From assembly GCF_000376565.1 (NCBI RefSeq), contig NZ_BARG01000031.1, positions 294,195 to 358,194 on the forward strand: a stretch of DNA of 64,000 nt, given 5' to 3'. Both the position numbers and the translations under genes were made by a program. The stretch comes from Streptomyces hokutonensis (lineage in GTDB: Bacteria; Actinomycetota; Actinomycetes; Streptomycetales; Streptomycetaceae). Each line of letters begins with the position of its first letter. Within the stretch, counting starts at the first letter, position 1. Below are positions 32,854 to 40,418 of this stretch, in pieces. Under the pieces are notes generated by a model. The model did not search any database, was not told where the DNA came from, and saw only the letters and a program-made list of their open reading frames with translations.

Positions 32854-33597
32854 TCAGATCCACTGCTTCTCGACCTCCTCGGACACCGTGAACACGGCCT
32901 CGCAGGAAGGGCAGCTCGCCTTCCCGAACACATACGTCAAGGCCGTCGCGACCTCCGTCTGCCCGAACTCGACCGCCTCGCCGTGCAGTCGCGCACCGAT
33001 GCCGTCGAGCGCGTCGGGCGCGGCCGGTATCAACTCCGTCCGCCCCTCGGTGTTCTCCTCCTTGCCCGTGCCGGTCACGTAGTCGCCGGCCGAGGTGAAG
33101 ATGCCGTACGAACCGAACGCGACGTACAGGCCCTCCTCGCACTCGGGGCATTCGAGGTCGTACTCCTCGCTGTTCACACCCTCCAAAGCCTCGGCCCACA
33201 CACTGCCGCCCTCGAAGGCGAGCACGGCCATCTGCAGATAGACGAAGGTGTGCGCGTCCTGCGTCGGGTCGGCGCGCAACCGGCGTGCGACGTCGAGCAG
33301 TTGGCCTATCTCCCGCGCATAGCGTTTGTGGCAGTCCTCGTCCGGGTCCGTGGTGATCAGTCCGGCCATGGTGACCGCCTGTACCGCCCCGCCCGGTGCC
33401 CGCTCCAGCGCGATGTCGACGAGCACGGGCATCGCCGCCCAGCTCGCGTCGTACACCGACCCCTGGTGACACAGGGAACCCCACAACTCCTGCCACACCG
33501 CGTCGTCCTCGGAACCGCCGAGGCGCGCGAACAGGCCGGGGATGTCCTCGGCGCTGCCGTAGGCGTGGGTCAGCTCGGACCAATCGATCGTCGTCAT
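32854..33597 (-). CDS. Uncharacterised protein with split CxxC pairs
   Basis: A 247-aa acidic, soluble protein I cannot assign to a named family. The N-terminal half is helical, HEAT-like and Trp-rich (VWQELWGSLCHQGSVYDASW, AAMPVLVDIAL). Two Cys pairs, CPEC (DLECPECEEGLYVAFGSYG) and CPSC (KASCPSCEAVF), lie about 75 residues apart and could form one zinc ribbon. It has no signal peptide. ATG 33597 is the natural start. It stands alone between the protease terminator and the glycan cluster. Confidence 0.7.
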   Translation of the reverse strand: MTTIDWSELTHAYGSAEDIPGLFARLGGSEDDAVWQELWGSLCHQGSVYDASWAAMPVLVDIALERAPGGAVQAVTMAGLITTDPDEDCHKRYAREIGQLLDVARRLRADPTQDAHTFVYLQMAVLAFEGGSVWAEALEGVNSEEYDLECPECEEGLYVAFGSYGIFTSAGDYVTGTGKEENTEGRTELIPAAPDALDGIGARLHGEAVEFGQTEVATALTYVFGKASCPSCEAVFTVSEEVEKQWI

Positions 33598-33732
33598 ACG
33601 GCGATTGTGCCGCCCGGCACTGACAACGGGACTCCGGCCGCGGACGGCTCCGTTAGACCTGCCGTCAACTTGGACCGGACGAATCCTGCTTCTTTCATTG
33701 ACGACGGAAAAGAAGGCATCTAGGTTCCGGCC

Positions 33733-34905
33733 ATGCGCTCGATCCCCCACACCGAGTCGTTCCCGGCCCACACGCCGGCCGCCTCACAGGTGTTCACGAC
33801 CGTGCTGTCCCACGGCCCCCTCACCCGGCTCGAGGTGGCCCGCCGGGCCGGTCTTTCGGCGGCGGCCGTGACCAAGGCGGTCCGGCCGCTGATCGGTGCG
33901 GGGTATCTGACGGAGGGCGCCGACGAGGACGCGCCCCCGGCGCTGGGGCGGCCCGCGAACCTCGTACGGGTCGACGGCGGGCGCGCGCTGTTCATCGGGG
34001 TCAAGGTGACCGGCGACGAGATCATCGGCGTCCTCACCGACCTGTGCTGCCGTATCCGGGTCGCCCGCCATGTGCCGCTGACCGACCGCGACCCCAGGGC
34101 GGTGTTGGCCTCGATCTCGGACCTGGCCCAGGAACTCCGCACCGAGGCCGACGAGTTGGGCATCCAGGTGGTCGGCCTCGGTCTCGCGGTCTCCGGCGAC
34201 GTGGACCGCGGCGAAGGGGTCGTCCGCTACTCGCCGTTCCTGGAGTGGCGTGACGTGCCGCTCGCCGAACTGGCCGCCATGACAACGGGCTTGCCGGTCA
34301 CCGTCGACAACGACGTGCGCGCGCTGACCGTCGCCGAGCAGTGGTTCGGCGCCGGCGCCGGACTCACGGACTTCGCCGTGGTGACCGTCGGCGCGGGCAT
34401 CGGCTGCGGACTGGTCGTGCACGGCCGGGTCGTCGCCGGCGCCCACGGCGTCGCGGGCGAGATCGGCCATGTCGTCGTCGATCCCGCCGGGCCCCGCTGC
34501 CACTGCGGCAACCGCGGCTGCGTCGAGGCGATCGCCGGGGACGCCGCGATCGTGGCCCGCGTCCGCGAGGTGACGGGGGTTCAGGTCGCCGACACCTTAG
34601 AGGCCGTGGCCCTCGCGCACCGGGGCGACGCCGGAGCGCGCGAGGTCTACGCGCGGGCCGGGGACGCGATCGGCCGGGGCATCGCGACCGTGGCCAATCT
34701 GCTCGGCCCCGAACGCGTGATCATCTCCGGTGAGGGCCTCGCCGCCTACGACCTGTTCGCCGAGCAGATCCGTGACTCCTTCGCGGAGGCCGCCTTCGGC
34801 TCCGCCGCCCGCTGCGACGTACGCACCCGCCCGCTGCCCTTCGACGAGTGGGCGCGCGGGGCCGCCGCCACCGCGATCCAGTCCTTCATCCGAGCCGCCG
34901 ACTAG
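33733..34905 (+). CDS. ROK-family transcriptional regulator with a TTA codon
   Basis: A 390-aa regulator. An N-terminal winged helix (LTRLEVARRAGLSAAAVTKA) precedes a ROK sugar-kinase-like domain with the GLAVSGDVD phosphate loop, DNDVRALTVAEQWFGAG and the zinc motif CHCGNRGCVEA. ROK repressors usually sense a sugar and control uptake or hydrolase genes. Leu289 is encoded by TTA (34597-34599), so translation should need the bldA tRNA and be tied to development. It is followed after 40 bp by exported glycoside hydrolases, its likely targets. No sharp palindrome is visible in its upstream gap. Confidence 0.9.
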   Translation: MRSIPHTESFPAHTPAASQVFTTVLSHGPLTRLEVARRAGLSAAAVTKAVRPLIGAGYLTEGADEDAPPALGRPANLVRVDGGRALFIGVKVTGDEIIGVLTDLCCRIRVARHVPLTDRDPRAVLASISDLAQELRTEADELGIQVVGLGLAVSGDVDRGEGVVRYSPFLEWRDVPLAELAAMTTGLPVTVDNDVRALTVAEQWFGAGAGLTDFAVVTVGAGIGCGLVVHGRVVAGAHGVAGEIGHVVVDPAGPRCHCGNRGCVEAIAGDAAIVARVREVTGVQVADTLEAVALAHRGDAGAREVYARAGDAIGRGIATVANLLGPERVIISGEGLAAYDLFAEQIRDSFAEAAFGSAARCDVRTRPLPFDEWARGAAATAIQSFIRAAD

Positions 34906-34945
34906 CCCGCACGATCCCCCTCCGACCCGCACGAGGAGCCCAACG

Positions 34946-36730
34946 ATGTACTCCCTCACGCCCGTTCGCGCCCTGAGAGCCATGGTGGTCCTGGCCCTCA
35001 CCGCCGGCTTCGCCACCCACCTCCCCACCGCGCACGCGGACACCGCGCCTGCCGTAGCGGCCAAGCCCTATATGGGCTGGTCGAGTTGGAGCATGCAGTC
35101 GTCCAAGTACCCCGGCCTCAACCCGGACGGCGACTACAGCTACCTCACCGAGGCGAACGTCAACAAGCAGACGGACGCGCTCGCCAGCAAGCTGAAGAAG
35201 TACGGCTACGACCACGTCAACATCGACGCCGGCTGGTGGATGGACAAGACCTGGAAGTCCGGATTCGACGAGTACGGCCGCCAGAAGGCCGACCCGGTCC
35301 GCTTTCCCAGCGGCATGAAGGCAGTCGCCGACCGCATCCACTCCAAGGGCCTCAAGGCCGGCATCTATCTGCCCGCGGGTCTGGAGAAGGGGGCCTACGG
35401 CGACGGGAAGACGCCCATCTGGAACGCCGACGGCTGCACCACCGCCGACATCGTCTACAGCGACCTGCGCACCACCAACGGCTGGGACAGCGCGTACAAG
35501 ATCGACTTCTCGCGGCCCTGCGCCCAGAAGTACATCGACTCCCAGGCCCAGTTGATCGCAGGATGGGGCTACGACTTCCTCAAGCTGGACGGTGTCGGCC
35601 CCGGTTCGGGCAAGAGCGGTGATCAATACGACAACGTTGCCGACGTGGCCGCCTGGAACAAGGCCATCACCGCCACCGGACGCCCCATCCACCTGGAGCT
35701 TTCCTGGTCCCTCGACTACGGGCACGCCGCCGACTGGAAGAAGTACTCCAACGGCTGGCGCATCGACACCGACGTCGAGTGCTACTGCAACACCCTTGTC
35801 AGCTGGGAGAACTCGGTCGACGACCGCTGGGACGACGCCCCCGCCTGGACCGACAGGGCGGGCCCCGGCGGCTGGAACGACCTCGACTCCCTCGACGTCG
35901 GCAACGGCGCGATGGACGGCCTGACCAAGGCGGAACGCCAGAGCTACGCCACCCTCTGGGCCGTCGCCAAGTCCCCCCTGTTCACCGGCGACGACCTCAC
36001 CCGGCTCGACGACTACGGCCTCTCCCTCCTCACCAACCGTGAGGTCATCGCCGTGGACCAGAGCGACGCGCCGCCCGCCCGCCCCGTCACCCCGTCCGAC
36101 GCCCAGCAGGTATGGGCCGCCAAGAACCCCAACGGCACTTACACCGTCGCCCTGTTCAACCTCGCCAGCGCCCCCGCCGCCGTCTCCGCGAACTGGACGA
36201 CCCTCGGCTTCACCGGCAAGGCCGATGTCCGTGACCTCTGGAACCACGAGGACCTCGGCTCCTACACCAACAAGGTGACCCAGGCCCTGCCCGCCCACGG
36301 CTCCCGCCTCTTCACCGTCACCCCGCACGGCAGCGCCGTCACCTCGACCGCCTACGAGGCCGAGGCCACCACCAACACCCTCAGCGGCAACGCCAACATC
36401 GCGGACTGCTCGGCCTGTTCGGGCGCCCACAAGGTCGGCAACCTCTACCTCGGCGGCAAGCTCACGATCAACAACGTCGTCGCCGCCAAGGCCGGCACCT
36501 ACCAGGTGAAGATCGCCTACGTCAGCGGCGACTCCCGCTCGGTCGCGATCTCCGCGAACGGCAACGGCGCCACCAGCCACAAGTTCCCGTCCACCGGCGA
36601 CTGGGGGACCGTCGGATCGGTCAGCGTGCCGGTGACGCTGAAGGCGGGCGCCAACACCATCACCTTCGACAGCGGTTCGAGCTACGCACCGGACATCGAC
36701 CGGATCGACGTGCCCAAGTCCTCCTCCTGA
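34946..36730 (+). CDS. Secreted GH27 alpha-galactosidase with C-terminal CBM
   Basis: A 594-aa precursor. A signal peptide (to about residue 31) leads into a GH27 barrel: KPYMGWSSWSMQSS, HVNIDAGWWM and LKAGIYLPAG. The nucleophile is D215 in FLKLDGVG and the acid/base probably D276 in WRIDTDVE. An all-beta C-domain follows (DARQ-type region near 390-460), and the last about 130 residues resemble a CBM35-like module (AYEAEATTNTLSGNANIADC to DIDRIDV). GH27 enzymes release alpha-D-galactose or beta-L-arabinopyranose from glycans. GAGGAG precedes ATG 34946. It is probably co-transcribed with the GH95 and SGNH genes. Confidence 0.9.
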   Translation: MYSLTPVRALRAMVVLALTAGFATHLPTAHADTAPAVAAKPYMGWSSWSMQSSKYPGLNPDGDYSYLTEANVNKQTDALASKLKKYGYDHVNIDAGWWMDKTWKSGFDEYGRQKADPVRFPSGMKAVADRIHSKGLKAGIYLPAGLEKGAYGDGKTPIWNADGCTTADIVYSDLRTTNGWDSAYKIDFSRPCAQKYIDSQAQLIAGWGYDFLKLDGVGPGSGKSGDQYDNVADVAAWNKAITATGRPIHLELSWSLDYGHAADWKKYSNGWRIDTDVECYCNTLVSWENSVDDRWDDAPAWTDRAGPGGWNDLDSLDVGNGAMDGLTKAERQSYATLWAVAKSPLFTGDDLTRLDDYGLSLLTNREVIAVDQSDAPPARPVTPSDAQQVWAAKNPNGTYTVALFNLASAPAAVSANWTTLGFTGKADVRDLWNHEDLGSYTNKVTQALPAHGSRLFTVTPHGSAVTSTAYEAEATTNTLSGNANIADCSACSGAHKVGNLYLGGKLTINNVVAAKAGTYQVKIAYVSGDSRSVAISANGNGATSHKFPSTGDWGTVGSVSVPVTLKAGANTITFDSGSSYAPDIDRIDVPKSSS

Positions 36731-36753
36731 GCCGACCTTTGCGGAGACCCATC

Positions 36754-39120
36754 ATGTCCAGTGCACTGCCCGACCTGCCCAGACGCAATCTGCTCGCCCT
36801 CGCCGCGGCCACCGGCGCCCTCGCGGGCCTGCCCGCCTTCACCGCCTCGGCCGCACCCGAGCGACCCGCCAACTCCACCTACAGCGGCGGCACTTCACGC
36901 AACACCCTGTGGTGGCAGGCCCCCGCCGACGACAGCTCGATGATCGTGCAGGGCCTCCCCGTCGGCAACGGCCGCCTCGGCGCGCTGGCCAGCAACGACC
37001 CCGGCCACGAGGTCCTCCTCGTCACCGACGCCACCATGTGGACCGGCGGCCTCAACGACACCCTCGACTCGGACGGCCAATTCCCCTACGGCCGCGCCGA
37101 CTTCGGCTCCCTCACCCTGCTGGCCCGGCTCACCGTCGACATCCCCGACCACGACCTGGGCGCGGTCTCCGGCTACCGCCGCACCCTCGACCTGGAACAG
37201 GGCGTGGCGACCACCTCGTACGTCCGCTCCGGAGTGACGTACCAGCGCCAGCTGTTCGCCAGCCGCCCCGACGACGTGATCGTCCTGCACTTCACCCAGA
37301 ACGGCGGCGGACGCTACACCGGCACCGTCGACCTGGCGGGCACGCACGGCGAACCGGCCGCGGACGCCCGCTCGTTCGGCGGCACCCTGGCCAACGGCCT
37401 GCGCTACGGCGCCGCCGTCACGGCGTACGGCACCGGCGGCAGCGTCACGGTGAACGGCTCGCGCGTCGCCTTCTCCGGCTGCAAGGACGTCACCGTCGTG
37501 CTGAGCGGCGGTACCAACTACGCGCCCAACGCGGCGGCCCACTACCGCGATCCGTCCCTCGACCCGCAGAAGCTGGCCCGCACCAAGGTCGCCGCAGCCG
37601 CCAAGCACACGGCGGCCACCCTGCTCCACACCCATGTCGCCGACCACAGCGCGCTGTTCGGACAGCTGGGCATCTCGCTCGGCACCTCGTCCGCCGACCA
37701 GCGCGCCCTGGACACCTGGGAGCGCATCCAGGCTCGCGCCCGCGACGGCGAGCCGGACCCCGAACTCGAAGCCTCCTACCTCCAGTTCGGCCGCTACCTG
37801 ATGATCGCCGGCTCCCGGGGGAGTCTGCCGATGGGCCTCCAGGGGAACTGGCTCGACGGCAACGACCCCGACTGGATGGGCGACTACCACACCGACATCA
37901 ACATCCAAATGAACTACTGGATGGCAGACCGTGCCGGACTGTCCCAGTGCTTCGACGCGTTCACCGACTACTGCGTCGCTCAGCTCCCCGACTGGACCGA
38001 CGTCACCCGCAGACTCTTCAACGACTCCCGCAACCGCTACCGCAACTCCAGCGGGAAGAACGCCGGTTGGACCGTCGCGATCTCCACCAATCCTTACGGC
38101 GGCGGAGGTTGGTGGTGGCACCCGGCCGGCAACGCCTGGCTGAGCAACACCCTCTGGGAGCACTACGAGTTCACCGGCTCACGCGCCCACCTCGCGAAGA
38201 TCTACCCGCTCCTCAAGGGTGCCGTCGAGTTCTGGGAGGCGCGGCTGCTGACCACGACCCTGCCCGGCAGCTCGAAGGAGGTGCTGATCGCCGACAGCGA
38301 CTGGTCGCCCGAGCAGGGTCCGCTCGACGCGAAGGGCATCACCTACGCCCAGGAACTGGTGTGGGCGCTGTTCGGCAACTACTGCGTCGCGGCAGCCGAG
38401 TTGAAGAAGGACACCGGCTACGCGGGCACGATCGCGGGACTCCGCAAGAAGCTGTACCTCCCGGTGGTCAGCCCCAAGACGGGCTGGCTGGAGGAGTGGA
38501 TGTCCCCAGACAACCTCGGCGAGACCACCCACCGGCACCTGTCCCCGCTCATCGGACTCTTCCCCGGTGACCGCATCCGCCCCGACGGCTCCACCCCGAA
38601 GGACATCGTCGACGGCGCCACCGCGCTGCTCACCGCCCGCGGCATGGACAGCTTCGGCTGGGCCAACGCCTGGCGCAGCCTGTGCTGGTCACGGCTCAAG
38701 AACGCCGACAAGGCCTACCAGTTGGTGGTGAACAACCTCCGCCCGTCCACCGACGGCAGCAACGGCACCGCCTCCAACCTCTTCGACATCTACCAGGTCG
38801 AGGTGGGCCGCGGCATCTTCCAGATCGAGGCCAACTTCGGCACCCCCGCCGCGATGATCGAGATGCTCCTCTACTCCCGGCCCGGGCATCTGGAACTCCT
38901 CCCCGCCCTCCCCGACGCGTGGGCCGCGTCCGGGTCCGTCACCGGTGTCGGCGCCCGCGGCGGCTTCGTCGTGGACCTCCACTGGAAGAACGGGAAGCCG
39001 ACCGAGGTGAAGATCCGCAGCATCAACGGCCGGACCACGACAGTGGCCTTCGGCACCACCACCCGGACGGTGCGGCTGACACCGGGCGAGTCGGTCACGC
39101 TGCGGGACTTCGCGCGGTGA
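36754..39120 (+). CDS. Secreted GH95-family glycoside hydrolase, variant active site
   Basis: A 788-aa precursor with a Tat-type leader (PRRNLLALAAATGALAG). It has the GH95 plan: N-terminal beta domain (LWWQAPADDSSMIVQGLPVG NGRLGA), a helical linker, an (alpha/alpha)6 barrel and a C-terminal beta domain. The acid Glu is probably E520 (WSPEQGP). From memory, the family base motif is N-I-N followed by Q-M-N-Y-W, and its helper is F-Q-I-D-x-N-F-G. Here these read D381-I-N383 and FQIE692ANFG, so the base machinery differs. GH95 members act on alpha-L-fucosides or alpha-L-galactosides. The stop overlaps the next GTG. Confidence 0.85.
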   Translation: MSSALPDLPRRNLLALAAATGALAGLPAFTASAAPERPANSTYSGGTSRNTLWWQAPADDSSMIVQGLPVGNGRLGALASNDPGHEVLLVTDATMWTGGLNDTLDSDGQFPYGRADFGSLTLLARLTVDIPDHDLGAVSGYRRTLDLEQGVATTSYVRSGVTYQRQLFASRPDDVIVLHFTQNGGGRYTGTVDLAGTHGEPAADARSFGGTLANGLRYGAAVTAYGTGGSVTVNGSRVAFSGCKDVTVVLSGGTNYAPNAAAHYRDPSLDPQKLARTKVAAAAKHTAATLLHTHVADHSALFGQLGISLGTSSADQRALDTWERIQARARDGEPDPELEASYLQFGRYLMIAGSRGSLPMGLQGNWLDGNDPDWMGDYHTDINIQMNYWMADRAGLSQCFDAFTDYCVAQLPDWTDVTRRLFNDSRNRYRNSSGKNAGWTVAISTNPYGGGGWWWHPAGNAWLSNTLWEHYEFTGSRAHLAKIYPLLKGAVEFWEARLLTTTLPGSSKEVLIADSDWSPEQGPLDAKGITYAQELVWALFGNYCVAAAELKKDTGYAGTIAGLRKKLYLPVVSPKTGWLEEWMSPDNLGETTHRHLSPLIGLFPGDRIRPDGSTPKDIVDGATALLTARGMDSFGWANAWRSLCWSRLKNADKAYQLVVNNLRPSTDGSNGTASNLFDIYQVEVGRGIFQIEANFGTPAAMIEMLLYSRPGHLELLPALPDAWAASGSVTGVGARGGFVVDLHWKNGKPTEVKIRSINGRTTTVAFGTTTRTVRLTPGESVTLRDFAR

Positions 39121-40415
39121 CGGCCCGACGGGCACGGTTAAGCCGTGGGCTGGCTCTCCTGATGATGGCCGTGGCTCTCCAGACCGTGCCCGCACAGGCA
39201 CGGTCCGGGCCTTTCGCCCCTGAGGCGGCCTCTGGCGCGGAGCTCACCGTGCCGACCGCGGCCTCGGGCGCTGGGCTCACCGTCCCGACGTCGGCGACGG
39301 CCCCGGCCAGCTCGCACACCGTCGTCACCTGGGGAGCCAGCGCCGACCGCATGGGCGACGGAGTGGCCGGCCGCAGTTACCGCCTGATCGTGCACACCAG
39401 TGTCGCGGGCGGCGAGTTGCGGATCCGGCTCTCCAACGCCTTCGGCGACCGGCCGGTGACCTTCGACAGCGTCTACGCGGGCGTGCAGAAGGAGGGCGCC
39501 GCACTGGTGCCCCGTTCCAACCGGCGGCTCACCTTCGGCGGCGGACGGTCGGTCACCGTCCCCGCCGGGGCGACCGCCTACAGCGACCCACTGACCGGCA
39601 CACTGCCCGCCGCCACCAACCTGGTGGTCAGCATCCACAGCCCGGACGCGGCGGGCCCCGCCACCGGTCACGGACTCGCCATGCAGACGTCGTACGCGAC
39701 CCAGGGCGACCACACGTCCGAGGAGAGCGGTACCGCCTGGACCGACACCATCGGCTCCTGGTACTACCTCGACGCCGTCACCGTACGGGCGGGCACGGAC
39801 ACCGGGGCCGTGGTCGCCCTCGGCGACTCCATCACGGACGGCTGGGCGACCACGACGGACCAGAACCGGCGCTGGCCCGACTATCTGGCCCGACGGCTCC
39901 AGCGCGCGGGCACGGCCGTCAAGGGAGTGGCGAACGAAGGGATCTCCGGCAACAAGGTGCTCGCGGACGGTGCCGGGCAGAACGCCCTCAACCGGCTGCA
40001 GCGGGACGTCCTGTCGCAGCCCGGGGTCCGCACGGTGTTCCTGTTCGAAGGGGTCAACGACATCAAGGCCCACAGCGGCGTCACCGCCGAGGACCTGATC
40101 GCCGGCTACCGCGAGATCATCGCCCGTGCGCACGCCGCCGGGAAGTGTGTCGTCGGCGCCACGGTCGGACCGTACGAGGGCTGGTCCGAATGGGACCCGG
40201 CGGGTGAGGCGGTACGCCAGGAGGTGAACCAATTCATCAAGGACAGCGGGGAGTTCGACGCCGTCACCGACTTCGACCACATCCTGCGCAGCCCCTACGA
40301 CCAGGAAAGGATGCTGCCCTTCTTCGACAGCGGCGACCATCTGCACCCCAATGACAAGGGGATGCAGGCCATGGCCGACGCGGTCGACCTCGCCGGTCTC
40401 GACTGCGGGCGGTGA
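39117..40415 (+). CDS. Secreted SGNH/GDSL esterase with a TTA codon
   Basis: A 432-aa precursor starting at GTG 39117, inside the GH95 stop (GTGA overlap). Codon 8 is TTA (39138-39140). A signal peptide (LALLMMAVALQTVPAQA) is followed by a short imperfect repeat (ASGAELTVPTA, ASGAGLTVPTS), a beta domain (about 60-220) and an SGNH domain: S238 in LGDSITDGW, FEGVNDIKAH and the D407-x-x-H410 pair in GDHLHPND. This resembles two-domain carbohydrate esterases that remove acetyl groups from glycans. Its coupling to the GH95 gene supports a joint role on acetylated glycans. Confidence 0.88.
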   Translation: MTARRARLSRGLALLMMAVALQTVPAQARSGPFAPEAASGAELTVPTAASGAGLTVPTSATAPASSHTVVTWGASADRMGDGVAGRSYRLIVHTSVAGGELRIRLSNAFGDRPVTFDSVYAGVQKEGAALVPRSNRRLTFGGGRSVTVPAGATAYSDPLTGTLPAATNLVVSIHSPDAAGPATGHGLAMQTSYATQGDHTSEESGTAWTDTIGSWYYLDAVTVRAGTDTGAVVALGDSITDGWATTTDQNRRWPDYLARRLQRAGTAVKGVANEGISGNKVLADGAGQNALNRLQRDVLSQPGVRTVFLFEGVNDIKAHSGVTAEDLIAGYREIIARAHAAGKCVVGATVGPYEGWSEWDPAGEAVRQEVNQFIKDSGEFDAVTDFDHILRSPYDQERMLPFFDSGDHLHPNDKGMQAMADAVDLAGLDCGR

Positions 40416-40418
40416 ACC

